Notes: generated from the letters alone by a model not told the origin. Positions 8,742 through 19,702 are shown, counted from the stretch's first letter. The stretch is 64,000 nt of DNA from Deltaproteobacteria bacterium HGW-Deltaproteobacteria-8 (GCA_002840405.1 PHAR01000009.1:62001-126000); one strand, 5' to 3'. Translations and numbers: made by a program.

Positions 8742-9884
8742 ATGAAACGCTTCATTCCACTGGCAGGGCTGTGCCTTGCCGTGTTTCTCATAATGACCGG
8801 CATGGGAATGGCTGTCGTCGCACTGCCGAGCAAATTCCTTGCGTCATCCGGAACCCTGCGGTCTTCGGGCTGGCTCGCCTCGTGTTTCGCCTTGTCCTAC
8901 ATGCTCTGCCAGTATCCGGCGGGCCGTCTTGCGGACAGGTTCGGCTACCGGGAAGTTCTGGCGTGCGGCTGCCTTCTGATGGCCATTGCGGCTGCGCTCA
9001 TGGGCTTTGCCGAGACGACCGGCGCCCTCTACCTGGGCAGATTCCTTCAAGGCGCGGGCGAGGCCCCTGTCTGGGCCTCCGCGCCAGCCTTGCTCGCCCG
9101 CCTCTATCCGGGAATGAAAGGCCGGGTCATGGGGATGTACAACGCGAGCTTTCACCTCGGCTTGATGCTTGGCCCGGTCATGGTGGCCGGGCATCTGGTG
9201 GATGACCTGCGCACCCCCTTCCTCGCCTTCTCAGGGCTATGCCTCGTGGCCATGATTCTGGTCCTGCTCTCGCTACGCAACACCAGCTTTCGGCCCGTGG
9301 AAAAGCAGCCCCGGACACGCTTGCTGGTCCGTCCAGGCAGCATGCCGGTCTTCTGCAGCGTGCCGGTGTTCGGGGCCATATACGGACTGCTGGTTAGCTG
9401 CTTCCCGGTCTACCTGACCACCGACGCGGGCTTCTCTCCCGAGCGCCTGGGCCTCTACTACGTTTCGGCCTACGCCGGAATCGCTGCCTCGCAGCTCGCA
9501 AGCGGAGCACTTTCCGATCGCTATGGCCGCGTGCGCTTCATGGTCGGCGGGCTCGCGCTTCTGGGCTGCGCGCTCATCTTCAGTGTCTTGCCACCCTTCA
9601 CCCATGTGACGCTGGCCGTGGCTGCCATTGGCCTTGGGGCCGGCTCATTCGCCACAGCCTCCATGGCCTTCCTGAGCGAGACATGCGACGATGACCGCAA
9701 AGCAACCGTTTCAGGATATTACTACCTGGCCTGGGGTTCCGGATATTTCGCAGGCCCGCTGCTGGTAGACCACTTCGGCGTCGCGGCAGGAAGCAGAGCT
9801 CTCGCGCTTTGCTCCCTGGCCATGGCGTTGCTCATTGCCTGGCGCACATGGCCACTGGCCAGGCCTACGCAGGCTGCGGGATAG
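8742..9884 (+). CDS. Major facilitator superfamily transporter
   Basis: A 380-residue membrane protein with about 12 hydrophobic segments. The MFS loop 2-3 signature is visible as GRLADRFGYREVLA (about residues 63-76), with a related second-half copy SGALSDRYGRVRFMVGG (about 252-268). It is probably a drug- or metabolite-proton antiporter or sugar/organic-acid carrier; the substrate cannot be assigned. AAAGGGG precedes the ATG at 8742, and the upstream GTG/ATG extensions of the frame lack such a site. The gene stands alone: non-coding DNA on its left and a bidirectional terminator shared with the convergent coiled-coil gene on its right. Confidence 0.82.
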   Translation: MKRFIPLAGLCLAVFLIMTGMGMAVVALPSKFLASSGTLRSSGWLASCFALSYMLCQYPAGRLADRFGYREVLACGCLLMAIAAALMGFAETTGALYLGRFLQGAGEAPVWASAPALLARLYPGMKGRVMGMYNASFHLGLMLGPVMVAGHLVDDLRTPFLAFSGLCLVAMILVLLSLRNTSFRPVEKQPRTRLLVRPGSMPVFCSVPVFGAIYGLLVSCFPVYLTTDAGFSPERLGLYYVSAYAGIAASQLASGALSDRYGRVRFMVGGLALLGCALIFSVLPPFTHVTLAVAAIGLGAGSFATASMAFLSETCDDDRKATVSGYYYLAWGSGYFAGPLLVDHFGVAAGSRALALCSLAMALLIAWRTWPLARPTQAAG

Positions 9885-9968
9885 AACGGCTAGGGGGGGC
9901 GTGAGCATTATCAGGTGCGCTCCCCGCCCCCTTTGAGGCGCAGGACCCACCACCCTCAAGACTCCAAT

Positions 9969-10006
9969 AAACAAAGAGCCCCGGCCAAAACCGGGGCTCT
10001 TTGTTT
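9969..10006. terminator. Bidirectional terminator
   Basis: A 16-bp perfect inverted repeat (9969-9984 with 9991-10006, 6-base loop) starts with AAACAAA and ends with TTTGTTT, so it can terminate both the MFS gene and the convergent coiled-coil gene. Confidence 0.85.
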
Positions 10007-10047
10007 AGCAAGGTGTCGAGGACAGGCCGGGGGACCCGGCGCAGTCC

Positions 10048-10938
10048 TCAGGCGTGGGTGGTCATGCTCGCCCCGCCGCTCACCGAGCTGCTGCTGGACG
10101 AACTGCTGGTCTCGCTCTCGGCCTGCAGCTTCTCAAGCTGCAGCTGCGATAGCTGCACATTCAGGGTATTCAGCTGCGCCTGCTGCGTCTTCACCGCATC
10201 CGCCTTGGAGTCGTCCCCTTTGGCCTCCTGCTTGGACTGTTGCAGCTTGGCCTGCATCGCCTTGACCTTCACCTTCATGTCATCAATCTCGTCCTCGAGG
10301 TCGCTGACGGTCGTGTCGCTGCTGGAGCTGGAGCCGCCCCCGCCCCCGCCACCGGCCTTGGACTGCCCTGCGGCCAGAGACGAGCTCTTGGAGCTTGCGG
10401 TATCCGCACCCGTCGCGTCTTTCTCAGCGCTGGGACTACCGGAGTCGTTGCTTCCGGTGGAGCCGTCCTTGGAGGCGAGATCCTTGCCCTCGTTGGAGAT
10501 GGACACCGTATCCCCGCCCGCCACACTGCCAGAAGAGGCCGCGCTCACACCGAGCACCGCCTGGCCGACGTCCTTCAGGCTGGACATGTCACCGGTCTTG
10601 GCCGCCTCGGCGAACTGTGAGGAGATGGCGGCGAACATCTCTTTCTGGGTGGGGTCCGTGCTTTCGCTCGCACTTTGGGACAGGTTGTCGGCGATGGTTT
10701 GCGCCGCTGCCTTGAAGGCATCCTGGTCCGTGTTGGCCAGCTGCTGCAGATTGCTCATCAGCTTGCCGAACTGGGACACCTTGGCCTGATCGGCGTCCTT
10801 GCCATTGACGGTTGAGACGCCATCACCAGTTCCCGCCACTTCCGTCTGGCTCGCTTCCTTGTTCTTCCTGATTTCTTCCAACGCCTGCTTGTCGAACAAC
10901 GCGCCCAGTGCAGAACCTGTTGAACTGACTGTTGCCAT
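10048..10938 (-). CDS. Unrecognised Ser/Gly-rich coiled-coil protein
   Basis: A 296-residue protein that I cannot assign. There is no signal peptide and no membrane helix. Residues 1-130 are helical and polar. Residues about 130-215 are a Ser/Gly/Ala/Asp-rich disordered stretch with runs of Gly and Ser. Residues about 216-275 form a heptad-type coiled coil (SDLEDEIDDMKVKVKAMQAK and onward, Gln- and Leu-rich), followed by a poly-Ser run and a short tail. The coiled coil recalls FlxA-like proteins, but that is weak. AAGGAG stands eight bases before the start ATG. The upstream DNA is unusually AT-rich for this genome and full of inverted repeats, which suggests dedicated regulation. Secreted, cell-surface or flagellar-regulon roles are all guesses. 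Confidence 0.7.
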   Translation of the reverse strand: MATVSSTGSALGALFDKQALEEIRKNKEASQTEVAGTGDGVSTVNGKDADQAKVSQFGKLMSNLQQLANTDQDAFKAAAQTIADNLSQSASESTDPTQKEMFAAISSQFAEAAKTGDMSSLKDVGQAVLGVSAASSGSVAGGDTVSISNEGKDLASKDGSTGSNDSGSPSAEKDATGADTASSKSSSLAAGQSKAGGGGGGGSSSSSDTTVSDLEDEIDDMKVKVKAMQAKLQQSKQEAKGDDSKADAVKTQQAQLNTLNVQLSQLQLEKLQAESETSSSSSSSSVSGGASMTTHA

Positions 10939-11317
10939 GATCAGCTCCTTTATTTGCTGTTTTACTGCTTATCGGCACTCTGCATTAAAGCTTTAGTGCT
11001 TGCGTCATTTTACTTTGATTTTTATTTTACTGCAACGAAGCAACACTTAATGCAGTATAAGACGCTCGTACAGTGCATAAAGTTACACCCAAAATGCACT
11101 GATCAAAAAATATTGCCCGGAAAAATTCAGACCTGCGACAGTCTTCGTCGTCTGGCCAACCAGCTGCGCTTCCGCACGCAGGCTTCAGCCCGCAGGCTTG
11201 CCCGCACAAATCTTCCCCCGCCCCCTTGCGCCTTCCGCCAAGGTGCGTATTTTACAGGAATGCGCTTGGTCCCTGCTGACGAGAGGCCCGCGCCAATCCT
11301 CGATCTGGAGTTGCGCC
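10939..11317. promoter_or_regulatory. AT-rich divergent regulatory region with repeated palindromes
   Basis: This 379-bp gap between the coiled-coil gene and nifU is clearly AT-richer than its surroundings from about 10960 to 11140. It holds a near-perfect palindrome GCATTAAAGCTTTAGTGC (10982-10999), a related TTAATGCAGT near 11048-11057, and an inverted repeat CAGTGCAT (11071-11078) with ATGCACTG (11094-11101). The shared core TGCA/GTGCAT suggests several sites for one DNA-binding protein. No regulator is identified. Confidence 0.5.
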
Positions 11318-12151
11318 ATGTGGGAATATACGGACATCGTCAAGGAACACTTCCTGAACCCGAAGAACGTCGGCGAGATGAAGGACGCCTCCTGCGTGGG
11401 CGAGGTCGGCTCCATCGCCTGCGGCGACGCGCTCAAGCTGTTCCTCAAGATCGAGGACGGCATCATCCGTGACGCCAGCTTCCAGACCTTCGGCTGCGCC
11501 AGCGCCATCGCCTCAAGCTCCGCCCTGACGGAACTGGTCAAGGGCAAGACCGTGGACGAGGCCATGAAGATCACCAACAAGGACATCGCCGCCGCCCTGG
11601 GCGGACTGCCCAAGGAAAAGATGCACTGCTCGGTCATGGGCGAGGAGGCGCTGGAGGCGGCCATCAAGAGCTGGCGCGGCGAAAAGGTCGACGCCGTGGA
11701 GCATTCCGAGGGCGAGATCGTCTGCGAGTGCTTCGGCGTCACCGACGAGCAGATCCTGCACGCCGTGCGCGAAAACGACCTCAAGACCATTGAGGACGTG
11801 ACCTACTACACCAAGGCTGGCGGCGGCTGCGCCAAGTGCCACGAAAAGATCGAGGCGCTCATCGCCCAGGCCCGGGGCGAGACCCCAGCGCCCACCCCCC
11901 AGCCCGCGAAGAAGCTCACCAACCTCCAGCGCATGAAGCTCATCGAGGAGGTGCTGGAGAAGGAGATCCGCCCGCGTTTGCAGATGGACGGCGGCGACAT
12001 CGAGCTCGCCGACATCGACGGCTTGGTGGTCAGCGTGAACCTGCGCGGCCACTGCGTGGGCTGCCCGGCCAGCCAGGCCACGGTGCAGGGCACGGTGCAG
12101 GGCATCCTGCGCGAGAAGGTCGACCCGGAAATCGTGGTGCGGGAGGCATAA
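11318..12151 (+). CDS. nifU: NifU-type Fe-S cluster scaffold protein
   Basis: A 277-residue three-domain scaffold. An IscU-like N-terminal domain has cluster ligands Cys35 (ACGD), Cys60 (FGCAS) and a third Cys in HCSVMGEEAL. The central domain binds a permanent 2Fe-2S cluster (CECFGVTDEQI and the GGGCAKCH pair). The C-terminal Nfu domain has CVGCPAS. This is full-length NifU, which anaerobes use as a general Fe-S assembly scaffold even without nitrogenase. CTGGAG precedes the ATG. nifS follows with two bases between stop and start, so sulfur donor and scaffold are made together. No nitrogenase genes are present nearby, and a housekeeping role for the many Fe-S proteins of a sulfate reducer is likely. 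Confidence 0.93.
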   Translation: MWEYTDIVKEHFLNPKNVGEMKDASCVGEVGSIACGDALKLFLKIEDGIIRDASFQTFGCASAIASSSALTELVKGKTVDEAMKITNKDIAAALGGLPKEKMHCSVMGEEALEAAIKSWRGEKVDAVEHSEGEIVCECFGVTDEQILHAVRENDLKTIEDVTYYTKAGGGCAKCHEKIEALIAQARGETPAPTPQPAKKLTNLQRMKLIEEVLEKEIRPRLQMDGGDIELADIDGLVVSVNLRGHCVGCPASQATVQGTVQGILREKVDPEIVVREA

Positions 12152-12153
12152 CC

Positions 12154-13371
12154 ATGAGCGCACAGAACGTCGTCTACCTGGACAACAACGCCACCACCCG
12201 CGTGGCCCCGGAAGTCCTTGAGGCCATGCTGCCCTTCTTCTCCGAGCGCTACGGCAACCCGTCGTCCATGCACAACTTCGGCGGCAGCGTGGGCCGCGAG
12301 ATGCGCGAGGCGCGCGAGTCCCTGGCCGACCTGCTGGGCTGCGGCACGGACGAGATCATCTTCACCTCCTGCGGCACGGAGTCGGACAACACCGCCATCC
12401 GCTCGGCGCTTACCGCCCAGCCCCAGAAGCGGCACATCATCACCACCCGCGTGGAGCACCCGGCCGTGCTCTCGCTGTGCAAGTTCCTGGAGCGCAGCCA
12501 GGGCTACCGCGTGACCTACCTCGGCGTGGACGCCGAGGGCCGGCTCGACATGCGGGAACTGGAGGACAGCCTGAGCGACGATACGGCCATCGTCAGCATC
12601 ATGTGGGCCAACAACGAGACCGGAGTGCTCTTCCCCATCCCGGAGATCGCCACCCTGGTGAAAAGCCGCGGCAGCATCCTGCACACCGACGCCGTGCAGG
12701 CCGTGGGGAAGGTGCCCATCAACCTGGGCAACCTGGACGTGGACATGCTCTCGCTCTCCGGCCACAAGCTGCACGCGCCCAAGGGCGTGGGCGCGCTCTA
12801 CGTGCGCCGCAAGCTGCCCTACCGGCCATACCTCATCGGCGGGCACCAGGAGCATGGACGCCGCGCCGGGACCGAGAACACCACGGGCATCATCGCGCTT
12901 GGCGCTGCCGCCCGCGCGGCCAAGGCCCACCTGCCCGTCGAGAACACCGTGGTGCGAGCCCTGCGCGACCGCCTGGAGAACGCCCTGCTCAAAGCCGTCA
13001 GCGACAGCCGCTTGAACGGCCACAAGACCGAGCGTCTGCCCAACACCAGCAACATCAGCTTCAAGTACATCGAGGGCGAGGCCATCCTGCTTTTGCTCGA
13101 CCAGCTGGGCATCGCGGCCAGCTCCGGCTCGGCCTGCACCTCGGGCAGCCTGGAGCCGTCCCACGTGCTGCGCGCCATGGGCATTCCCTTCACCTACGCC
13201 CACGGGTCCATCCGCTTCTCGCTCTCGCGCTACACCACGGACGCGGACGTGGACTACGTCATCAAAAACGTGCCCGGGATCATCGAAACCCTGCGCAAGA
13301 TCTCGCCCTACAAGCAGGGCGAGGCCGAGCCGCTGTCCCCGCTGGACGCCAAGCCCGCCTGCGGGTGCTAG
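12154..13371 (+). CDS. nifS: Cysteine desulfurase, NifS type
   Basis: A 405-residue PLP enzyme. The N-terminal motif YLDNNATTRV is typical of NifS/IscS; the PLP lysine is Lys205 in SGHKLHAPKGVGALY, and the catalytic cysteine is Cys328 in SSGSACTSGSLEPSHVLRAMG. It converts cysteine to alanine and passes persulfide sulfur to NifU. GGGAGG lies just upstream, inside the end of nifU. The sequence ends with a Cys-rich CGC tail. A hairpin cluster terminates the pair against the convergent acs gene. Confidence 0.94.
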   Translation: MSAQNVVYLDNNATTRVAPEVLEAMLPFFSERYGNPSSMHNFGGSVGREMREARESLADLLGCGTDEIIFTSCGTESDNTAIRSALTAQPQKRHIITTRVEHPAVLSLCKFLERSQGYRVTYLGVDAEGRLDMRELEDSLSDDTAIVSIMWANNETGVLFPIPEIATLVKSRGSILHTDAVQAVGKVPINLGNLDVDMLSLSGHKLHAPKGVGALYVRRKLPYRPYLIGGHQEHGRRAGTENTTGIIALGAAARAAKAHLPVENTVVRALRDRLENALLKAVSDSRLNGHKTERLPNTSNISFKYIEGEAILLLLDQLGIAASSGSACTSGSLEPSHVLRAMGIPFTYAHGSIRFSLSRYTTDADVDYVIKNVPGIIETLRKISPYKQGEAEPLSPLDAKPACGC

Positions 13372-13380
13372 ACGAAGTGC

Positions 13381-13488
13381 CCAGGGGCGCTGCCCCTGGA
13401 CCCCGCCAAAGGGCCTGAGGCCCTTTGGAATCCCCATAAAGCCGAAAGGGCTGTGTCAGGATGAACCTGAAACAGCCCTTTCGGCTTT
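13381..13488. repeat. Composite three-hairpin intergenic repeat, copy 1, with bidirectional terminator
   Basis: Three hairpins in series between the convergent nifS and acs genes: CCAGGGGC/GCCCCTGG (13381-13399), CCAAAGGGCC/GGCCCTTTGG (13406-13427), and a long stem AAAGCCGAAAGGGCTGT with its complement (13438-13488) that ends in TTT. The second and third hairpins recur almost unchanged at 48929-49012. Confidence 0.8.
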
Positions 13489-13553
13489 GGACACTACGAC
13501 AACCCGCTGAGAGGTTTTGGGGGAATCCTTTCCCTCGACCGTCAGAGGCTCCC

Positions 13554-15533
<1,980 letters not shown>

Positions 15534-15675
15534 GTCCTCCTCGGGCGCGGCCCTGGGAACCTTCCCCTGAGCGCGCCTTGGACCTACTGGCCCGCATCTA
15601 CACCCTGCGCGGCGGCAGAGCCCATTATATTCGGCGTACGGCGGTCCAGGGGTGGCGAACGGACGCCTCCCGGCG

Positions 15676-16560
15676 CTAGAAGCCCAGTACCTGCTTCAGG
15701 CTGGCCAGCCTGCGGCGGCTGATGGGCAGCTCGATGCGCGTGCGGCCGGCCGTGCGCAGCATGAAATTGCTGCCGGGCAGGCTCGCGATTTCCGTCACCA
15801 TGTCCAAGTTGACCAGGTACTTGCGGTGCACGCGGAAGAAGCGGTGCGGGGCCAGGCGCTCCTCCAGGTACTTCAGCCGGTACGAGGTCAGGTATTTCTG
15901 GGCGGCCGTGTTCACGTACGAGTAGTCCTCGTAGGCCTCCACAAAGACAATCTGGTTGTAGGGCACCAGGTACATGCGCCCGTCCTGGCTCACGGCCAGC
16001 TTCTCGATCTCCGGGGTGCGGTGCTGGTTGGTGTCCCAGGCCTGCTTGAGGGCGGACAGGAAGTGGTCCTGCTCGTCGTCCTCGAGCGGCAGGGACACGG
16101 TCTCGCCGTCGTCGCCCTCGGACCAGTTGTCGACGCTGGGCGGGGCAGCCTCGGCCCACTTGTCGGGCATGGGCACCTCGCGGAAGCGGGCCTTGAACTC
16201 GGAGAGCTTGGAGAGCGTCTTCTGCACGCGGTCCTCGCCCGCAGGCCAGAGCAGATAGTCCGTGGCCCCGAGCTCAAAGGCGGCGTAGGCCTGGGCCTCG
16301 GCTGCGGCCAAAAAGACAAGGGCGGGCTTGTTCTTGCGCCCGGCCAGCATCTGGGCCAGCTCCAGGCCGGTGACCCCGCCGGGCAGGTCCACTGCCAGGA
16401 ACAGCGCGCCGTAGGGGATGGCCTCCAAAAGCTCCAGGGCCTCAAAGGCGCTGACGGCCTCGCCCAGGACCTGCAGAAAGCTCGCGCCCTCCAGCACCCG
16501 GCGCAGGTCGCGCCGGACGGTGGCGTCAGGGTGCAGGAGCAGAGTCTTGAGCTTGGCCAT
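15676..16560 (-). CDS. LytTR-family response regulator with degenerate receiver domain
   Basis: A 294-residue two-domain protein: a CheY-like receiver (about 1-120), a linker, and a LytTR DNA-binding domain (about 190-290; it contains FVEAYEDYSYVNT and FFRVHRKYLVNL). The receiver has lost its chemistry. The position of the phosphorylated Asp is Ala56 (LFLAVDLPGGVTG), the N-terminal acidic pair is His10-Pro11 with Asp12 only, and the conserved Lys near the end is Trp (DYLLWP). It therefore probably works without phosphorylation, through dimerisation or ligand binding. It lies upstream of acs on the same strand, and no LytS-type kinase is next to it. LytTR domains bind pairs of direct repeats; none was identified here with confidence. 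Confidence 0.85.
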   Translation of the reverse strand: MAKLKTLLLHPDATVRRDLRRVLEGASFLQVLGEAVSAFEALELLEAIPYGALFLAVDLPGGVTGLELAQMLAGRKNKPALVFLAAAEAQAYAAFELGATDYLLWPAGEDRVQKTLSKLSEFKARFREVPMPDKWAEAAPPSVDNWSEGDDGETVSLPLEDDEQDHFLSALKQAWDTNQHRTPEIEKLAVSQDGRMYLVPYNQIVFVEAYEDYSYVNTAAQKYLTSYRLKYLEERLAPHRFFRVHRKYLVNLDMVTEIASLPGSNFMLRTAGRTRIELPISRRRLASLKQVLGF

Positions 16561-16737
16561 GCGGCTTCATGTTCTCGCTGGTGCAGAGTTGGACCCAAAA
16601 CGGTTCTGCCGGAACTGTCAGACCCGGCAGTCCGGGCGGCCGGGCAAAGGCCGGAGCCCTTCAGGTGTCTTGCCGCAAATAATGGCGCGGCGCAAGGCCG
16701 TGTTGCATCCATGCTGCGGCTGATGTAGCCTCGGCGC

Positions 16738-17505
16738 ATGGTGGAAGCAAAGCAGCAACGCGTCGCCGTCATCTCCGACGTGCACGGCAACCTGGAGGCG
16801 CTCAAAAGCGTCCTGGCGGACGTGGACGCCCAGGGCGTGGCCGAGATCCTGAACCTGGGCGACATGGTGGGCTACGGCCCGGAGCCCGAGGCCTGCGTCA
16901 AGCTCCTGATCGCGCGCGGCGTGCCCTCGGTGCTGGGCAACCACGAACACGGACTTGTGGAGGCCCAGGCCCGGGGCTGGTTCAACCCCCAGGCCAGAAA
17001 GGCGCTGGACCGCACCCGCGAGCTTCTGTCCGACGATTCGGTGATGTACTTCCGCACCCTGCCCCGCACCCTGGAGGCGCATGGCGCGCTCTTCGTGCAC
17101 GGCTGCCCGCCGGGCCTGGTGTCCAAGTACCTCTATGAGCTGGACGACGAGGCCCTGCGCGAGACCTTCGCCCTGTACCCCCACCCGCTCTGCTTCGTCG
17201 GGCACACCCACGACCTGGAGCGCATCAGCCTCCTGGCCGGGGCCGGAGCCGGGCGCATCGAGCGCAAGGACCTGGTCAAGGGTCTTGTGAACCTGGGCAA
17301 AGCCACGCGGCACATCCTGAACATCGGCAGCGTGGGCCAGCCGCGCGACGGCAACAACAAGGCCAAGTATGTTCTGTGGGAGCCGGGCGAAACCCTCGCC
17401 GAGGCGCGGATCGAGGTGCGCTTCGTGCCCTACGACATCGCGCGCACCGCAGCGCTCATCGTGGAGAAGGGCCTGCCCACGGTCTACGCGGACAGGCTCT
17501 GGTGA
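16738..17505 (+). CDS. Calcineurin-like metallophosphoesterase
   Basis: A 255-residue protein with the full metallophosphoesterase motif set: SDVHGNLEAL (residues 14-23), NLGDMVGYGP, LGNHEHG, FVHGCPP and FVGHTHDLE. These bind the two catalytic metals. The YfcE/YvnB-like arrangement suggests a phosphodiesterase or a protein/small-molecule phosphatase; the substrate is not evident. It sits between two signalling genes on the opposite strand (LytTR and the receiver-kinase hybrid) and is convergent with the latter, with only eight bases between stop codons. Confidence 0.85.
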   Translation: MVEAKQQRVAVISDVHGNLEALKSVLADVDAQGVAEILNLGDMVGYGPEPEACVKLLIARGVPSVLGNHEHGLVEAQARGWFNPQARKALDRTRELLSDDSVMYFRTLPRTLEAHGALFVHGCPPGLVSKYLYELDDEALRETFALYPHPLCFVGHTHDLERISLLAGAGAGRIERKDLVKGLVNLGKATRHILNIGSVGQPRDGNNKAKYVLWEPGETLAEARIEVRFVPYDIARTAALIVEKGLPTVYADRLW

Positions 17506-17512
17506 TTTCCGC

Positions 17513-18544
17513 CTAGATCGCCGGGAAGCGCACCAAGAAGCGGCTGCCCTGGCCCGGCGCGGTCTTGATGTCCAGCGCGCCGCCCAGCTGCTCCGCCGCC
17601 GCATGCAGGCACTGCAGGCCGAAAGAATTCCGACCCAACTCCTCCGCATCGCCCGGCAGCCCGGCCCCGTCGTCAGACACCTCCAGCACCGCCATGTCAC
17701 CGTCGGGCCGCAGAACCACCCGGATCACGCCGGGCCGGCCGTCCTGAAAGGCGTACTTGAGGGCATTGGTCATGGCCTCGGCCAGGAAGATGCCGCAAGG
17801 CACCAGCCGGGCGGCGTCCAGGGACACGGGCTCGGCCGCCACGTCCAGGCGCAGGTGGCCATTTCCCCCCTGCGGGCTGTTGCCCTCGAACAGGCCACGG
17901 GCCAGCTTCTCGACAAAGGGGCCTGCCCCGCTCCTGGCCCCCTGGGCCGGGTCGGACATGGTTTCGTGGGCCTTGGCCATGGCCAGCACGCGGGCTCCGG
18001 CATCGGCCAGGGAGCGCTTGGCCTCCGGGTCCGACACCTGCAGCTGCTGCATGCGCAGCATGCCGTGCAAAAGCGAAAAGCTGTTCTTGATGCGGTGGTG
18101 CGCCTCGCGCAGGCGGAAGCCAGCTGCGGGGTCATTGTGGACGCTCATGGCCAGGGCCACCTCCACCGCAGCGCGGATCTGGCTGTTCTGGCAGGGCTTG
18201 AGCAGGTAGGCGGAAGGCAGGGCCGTGCGCGCGCGGCGCAGGAACTGCTCCTCGCCGTGGGCGGTCAGCAGCACCACCGGAATGTGCAGGTCGCGCTGGA
18301 TCTGGGCGCAGGCGTCGATGCCGTCCATCTCCTGGCCAGGCTCCGAGGGCATGACGATGTCCATGAGCACCAGGTCGGGCCGCAGGCTGGTGGCCAGGCG
18401 CACGGCCTCGGCCGCAGTGCCTGCCACGCCCACCACGTCATAGCCCTCGCCGGTGATGAACTCCTCGATCTGCATGGCGATGACGGACTCGTCCTCGGCC
18501 AGCAGGATGCGCGGGCGCATCGGGGAGTCGCTGCCGTTCTGCAT
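17513..18544 (-). CDS. Receiver domain-histidine kinase hybrid (HisKA_2/HWE type)
   Basis: A 343-residue soluble signalling protein. The N-terminal receiver (about 10-130) is intact: acidic Glu17-Asp18, phosphoacceptor Asp62 in LVLMDIVMP, and the Lys of LLKP. It is followed by a HisKA_2-type phosphoacceptor helix (REAHHRIKNSFSLLHGML, His about 165) and an HATPase domain with an N-box (EAMTNALKYAF) and G-box (DDGAGLPG). This order, receiver first and kinase second, is the reverse of usual hybrid kinases and fits a phosphorelay intermediate that takes its signal from another kinase. I chose the ATG at 18544 because GGAGGA stands six bases upstream. No sensor or membrane segment is present. Confidence 0.88.
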   Translation of the reverse strand: MQNGSDSPMRPRILLAEDESVIAMQIEEFITGEGYDVVGVAGTAAEAVRLATSLRPDLVLMDIVMPSEPGQEMDGIDACAQIQRDLHIPVVLLTAHGEEQFLRRARTALPSAYLLKPCQNSQIRAAVEVALAMSVHNDPAAGFRLREAHHRIKNSFSLLHGMLRMQQLQVSDPEAKRSLADAGARVLAMAKAHETMSDPAQGARSGAGPFVEKLARGLFEGNSPQGGNGHLRLDVAAEPVSLDAARLVPCGIFLAEAMTNALKYAFQDGRPGVIRVVLRPDGDMAVLEVSDDGAGLPGDAEELGRNSFGLQCLHAAAEQLGGALDIKTAPGQGSRFLVRFPAI

Positions 18545-18686
18545 GGTATTCCTCCGTTCCGGCCCTGCGGGGGGGCGTGGCTCCACCCATGCGCGTTACA
18601 CCAAGGAGGACTTCGTTACAAGAGTTCCGGGCGCCCCGCGCCTAAAACAGCCGCAAATAAGCCGGGCGCCGCCCCAAAACGCTCGC

Positions 18687-19667
18687 TCAGCAGAGCGGCC
18701 GCACCGGGGCGATGAGACTTCCGGCCAGGCGCATGGTCAACAGCGCGCCCGCCAAATCCTGGGAGGGCGGCGCGAGCCTCCCCGTGCGCGCCAGCTGCGC
18801 AAAGGCCCTGAGCTGGCCGGGAAAGCCGGGCTTCACCACCGCATCGTCGGCGTCGGGCTCCAGCACCTCGCTGGTGCCGTCGGCATAGCTCACCCGGCAG
18901 GTCTCCAGCGGCCGGAACTCCGCCGTGACGCCCTCGCCCTTGAGCACCACGGCCCAGCCGCCAGGGGAGTGCCAGTTGCCGGTGAACGAGCCGAGCACAC
19001 CGCCGGGAAAGCGCAGGCACGCAGCGAACTGGTCGCCCAGGGGCTCGTGCAGGCTGGTGGCAAAGGCGCAGACCTCCTCGGGCTCGCCGCCGAAGTGCCG
19101 GAGCAGGTCGATGGTGTGCGTGGCGTTGGCGAAGATCCAGGCCCGCAGCACCTCGTCGGTGAAGCGGCCCGTGGCGCGCGCCACGCTCATGCGCTCGCTG
19201 CCCTCCACCATGACCGACAACAGCCGCCCGCGCGAGAGCACGCGTTCAAGCCCCTGCTGAAAGATCGAGTAGTGCCGCCGGTTGAAGCCGACCATGTTCG
19301 GCACGCCCTTTTCGCCCGCGAGCCGGGCGGCCTCCTCGGCCTCGGCCACGCTCAGGCCCACGGGCTTCTCCAGAAACAGCGGCAGGCCGAAGTCCAGGCA
19401 CTGCGCGGCCATTTGGGCCATGGCCTGGGGCGAGACCAGCACCATGAGGGCGTCGGGCCGGGCGTCGCGCACCAGCTCTTCCGGGCTGTCGCAGACGTGG
19501 GCCAGGCCGAACTCCCCGGCCAGGGCCTCGGCCTTGGCGCGCGTGCGCGAGCTGATGCCCACGGCCACAAGCTCCGGCACGCGGCTCATGGCGGTGAGGT
19601 GCTGGCGGGCGATGAGCCCCGCGCCGATGAGGCCCACGCGTATGGGGCGGTCTGGTGCGTTGGTCAT
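18687..19667 (-). CDS. Gfo/Idh/MocA-family oxidoreductase (second copy)
   Basis: A 326-residue NAD(P)-binding oxidoreductase. The Rossmann motif is VGLIGAGLIARQH (about 11-23), the EKP catalytic motif is LFLEKPVGLS (about 97-106), and a GFNRRH segment follows. Proteins of this family oxidise or reduce sugar hydroxyls at the nucleotide-sugar or inositol level. It is the last of three minus-strand genes, after a CMP-sugar synthetase and another oxidoreductase of the same family, with 35 bases before it. The two oxidoreductases are related but clearly different in sequence, so they probably act on different positions or substrates. The sugar is unknown. Confidence 0.85.
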   Translation of the reverse strand: MTNAPDRPIRVGLIGAGLIARQHLTAMSRVPELVAVGISSRTRAKAEALAGEFGLAHVCDSPEELVRDARPDALMVLVSPQAMAQMAAQCLDFGLPLFLEKPVGLSVAEAEEAARLAGEKGVPNMVGFNRRHYSIFQQGLERVLSRGRLLSVMVEGSERMSVARATGRFTDEVLRAWIFANATHTIDLLRHFGGEPEEVCAFATSLHEPLGDQFAACLRFPGGVLGSFTGNWHSPGGWAVVLKGEGVTAEFRPLETCRVSYADGTSEVLEPDADDAVVKPGFPGQLRAFAQLARTGRLAPPSQDLAGALLTMRLAGSLIAPVRPLC

Positions 19668-19702
19668 GCGTTGTCCTTTCAGGTGATGGGGCTGACGAGA
19701 AC

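Noticed and set aside
11318-13371. nifU-nifS as a sign of a nitrogen-fixation island
   Set aside because: No nitrogenase or other nif genes are nearby; anaerobes use NifU and NifS for general Fe-S assembly.
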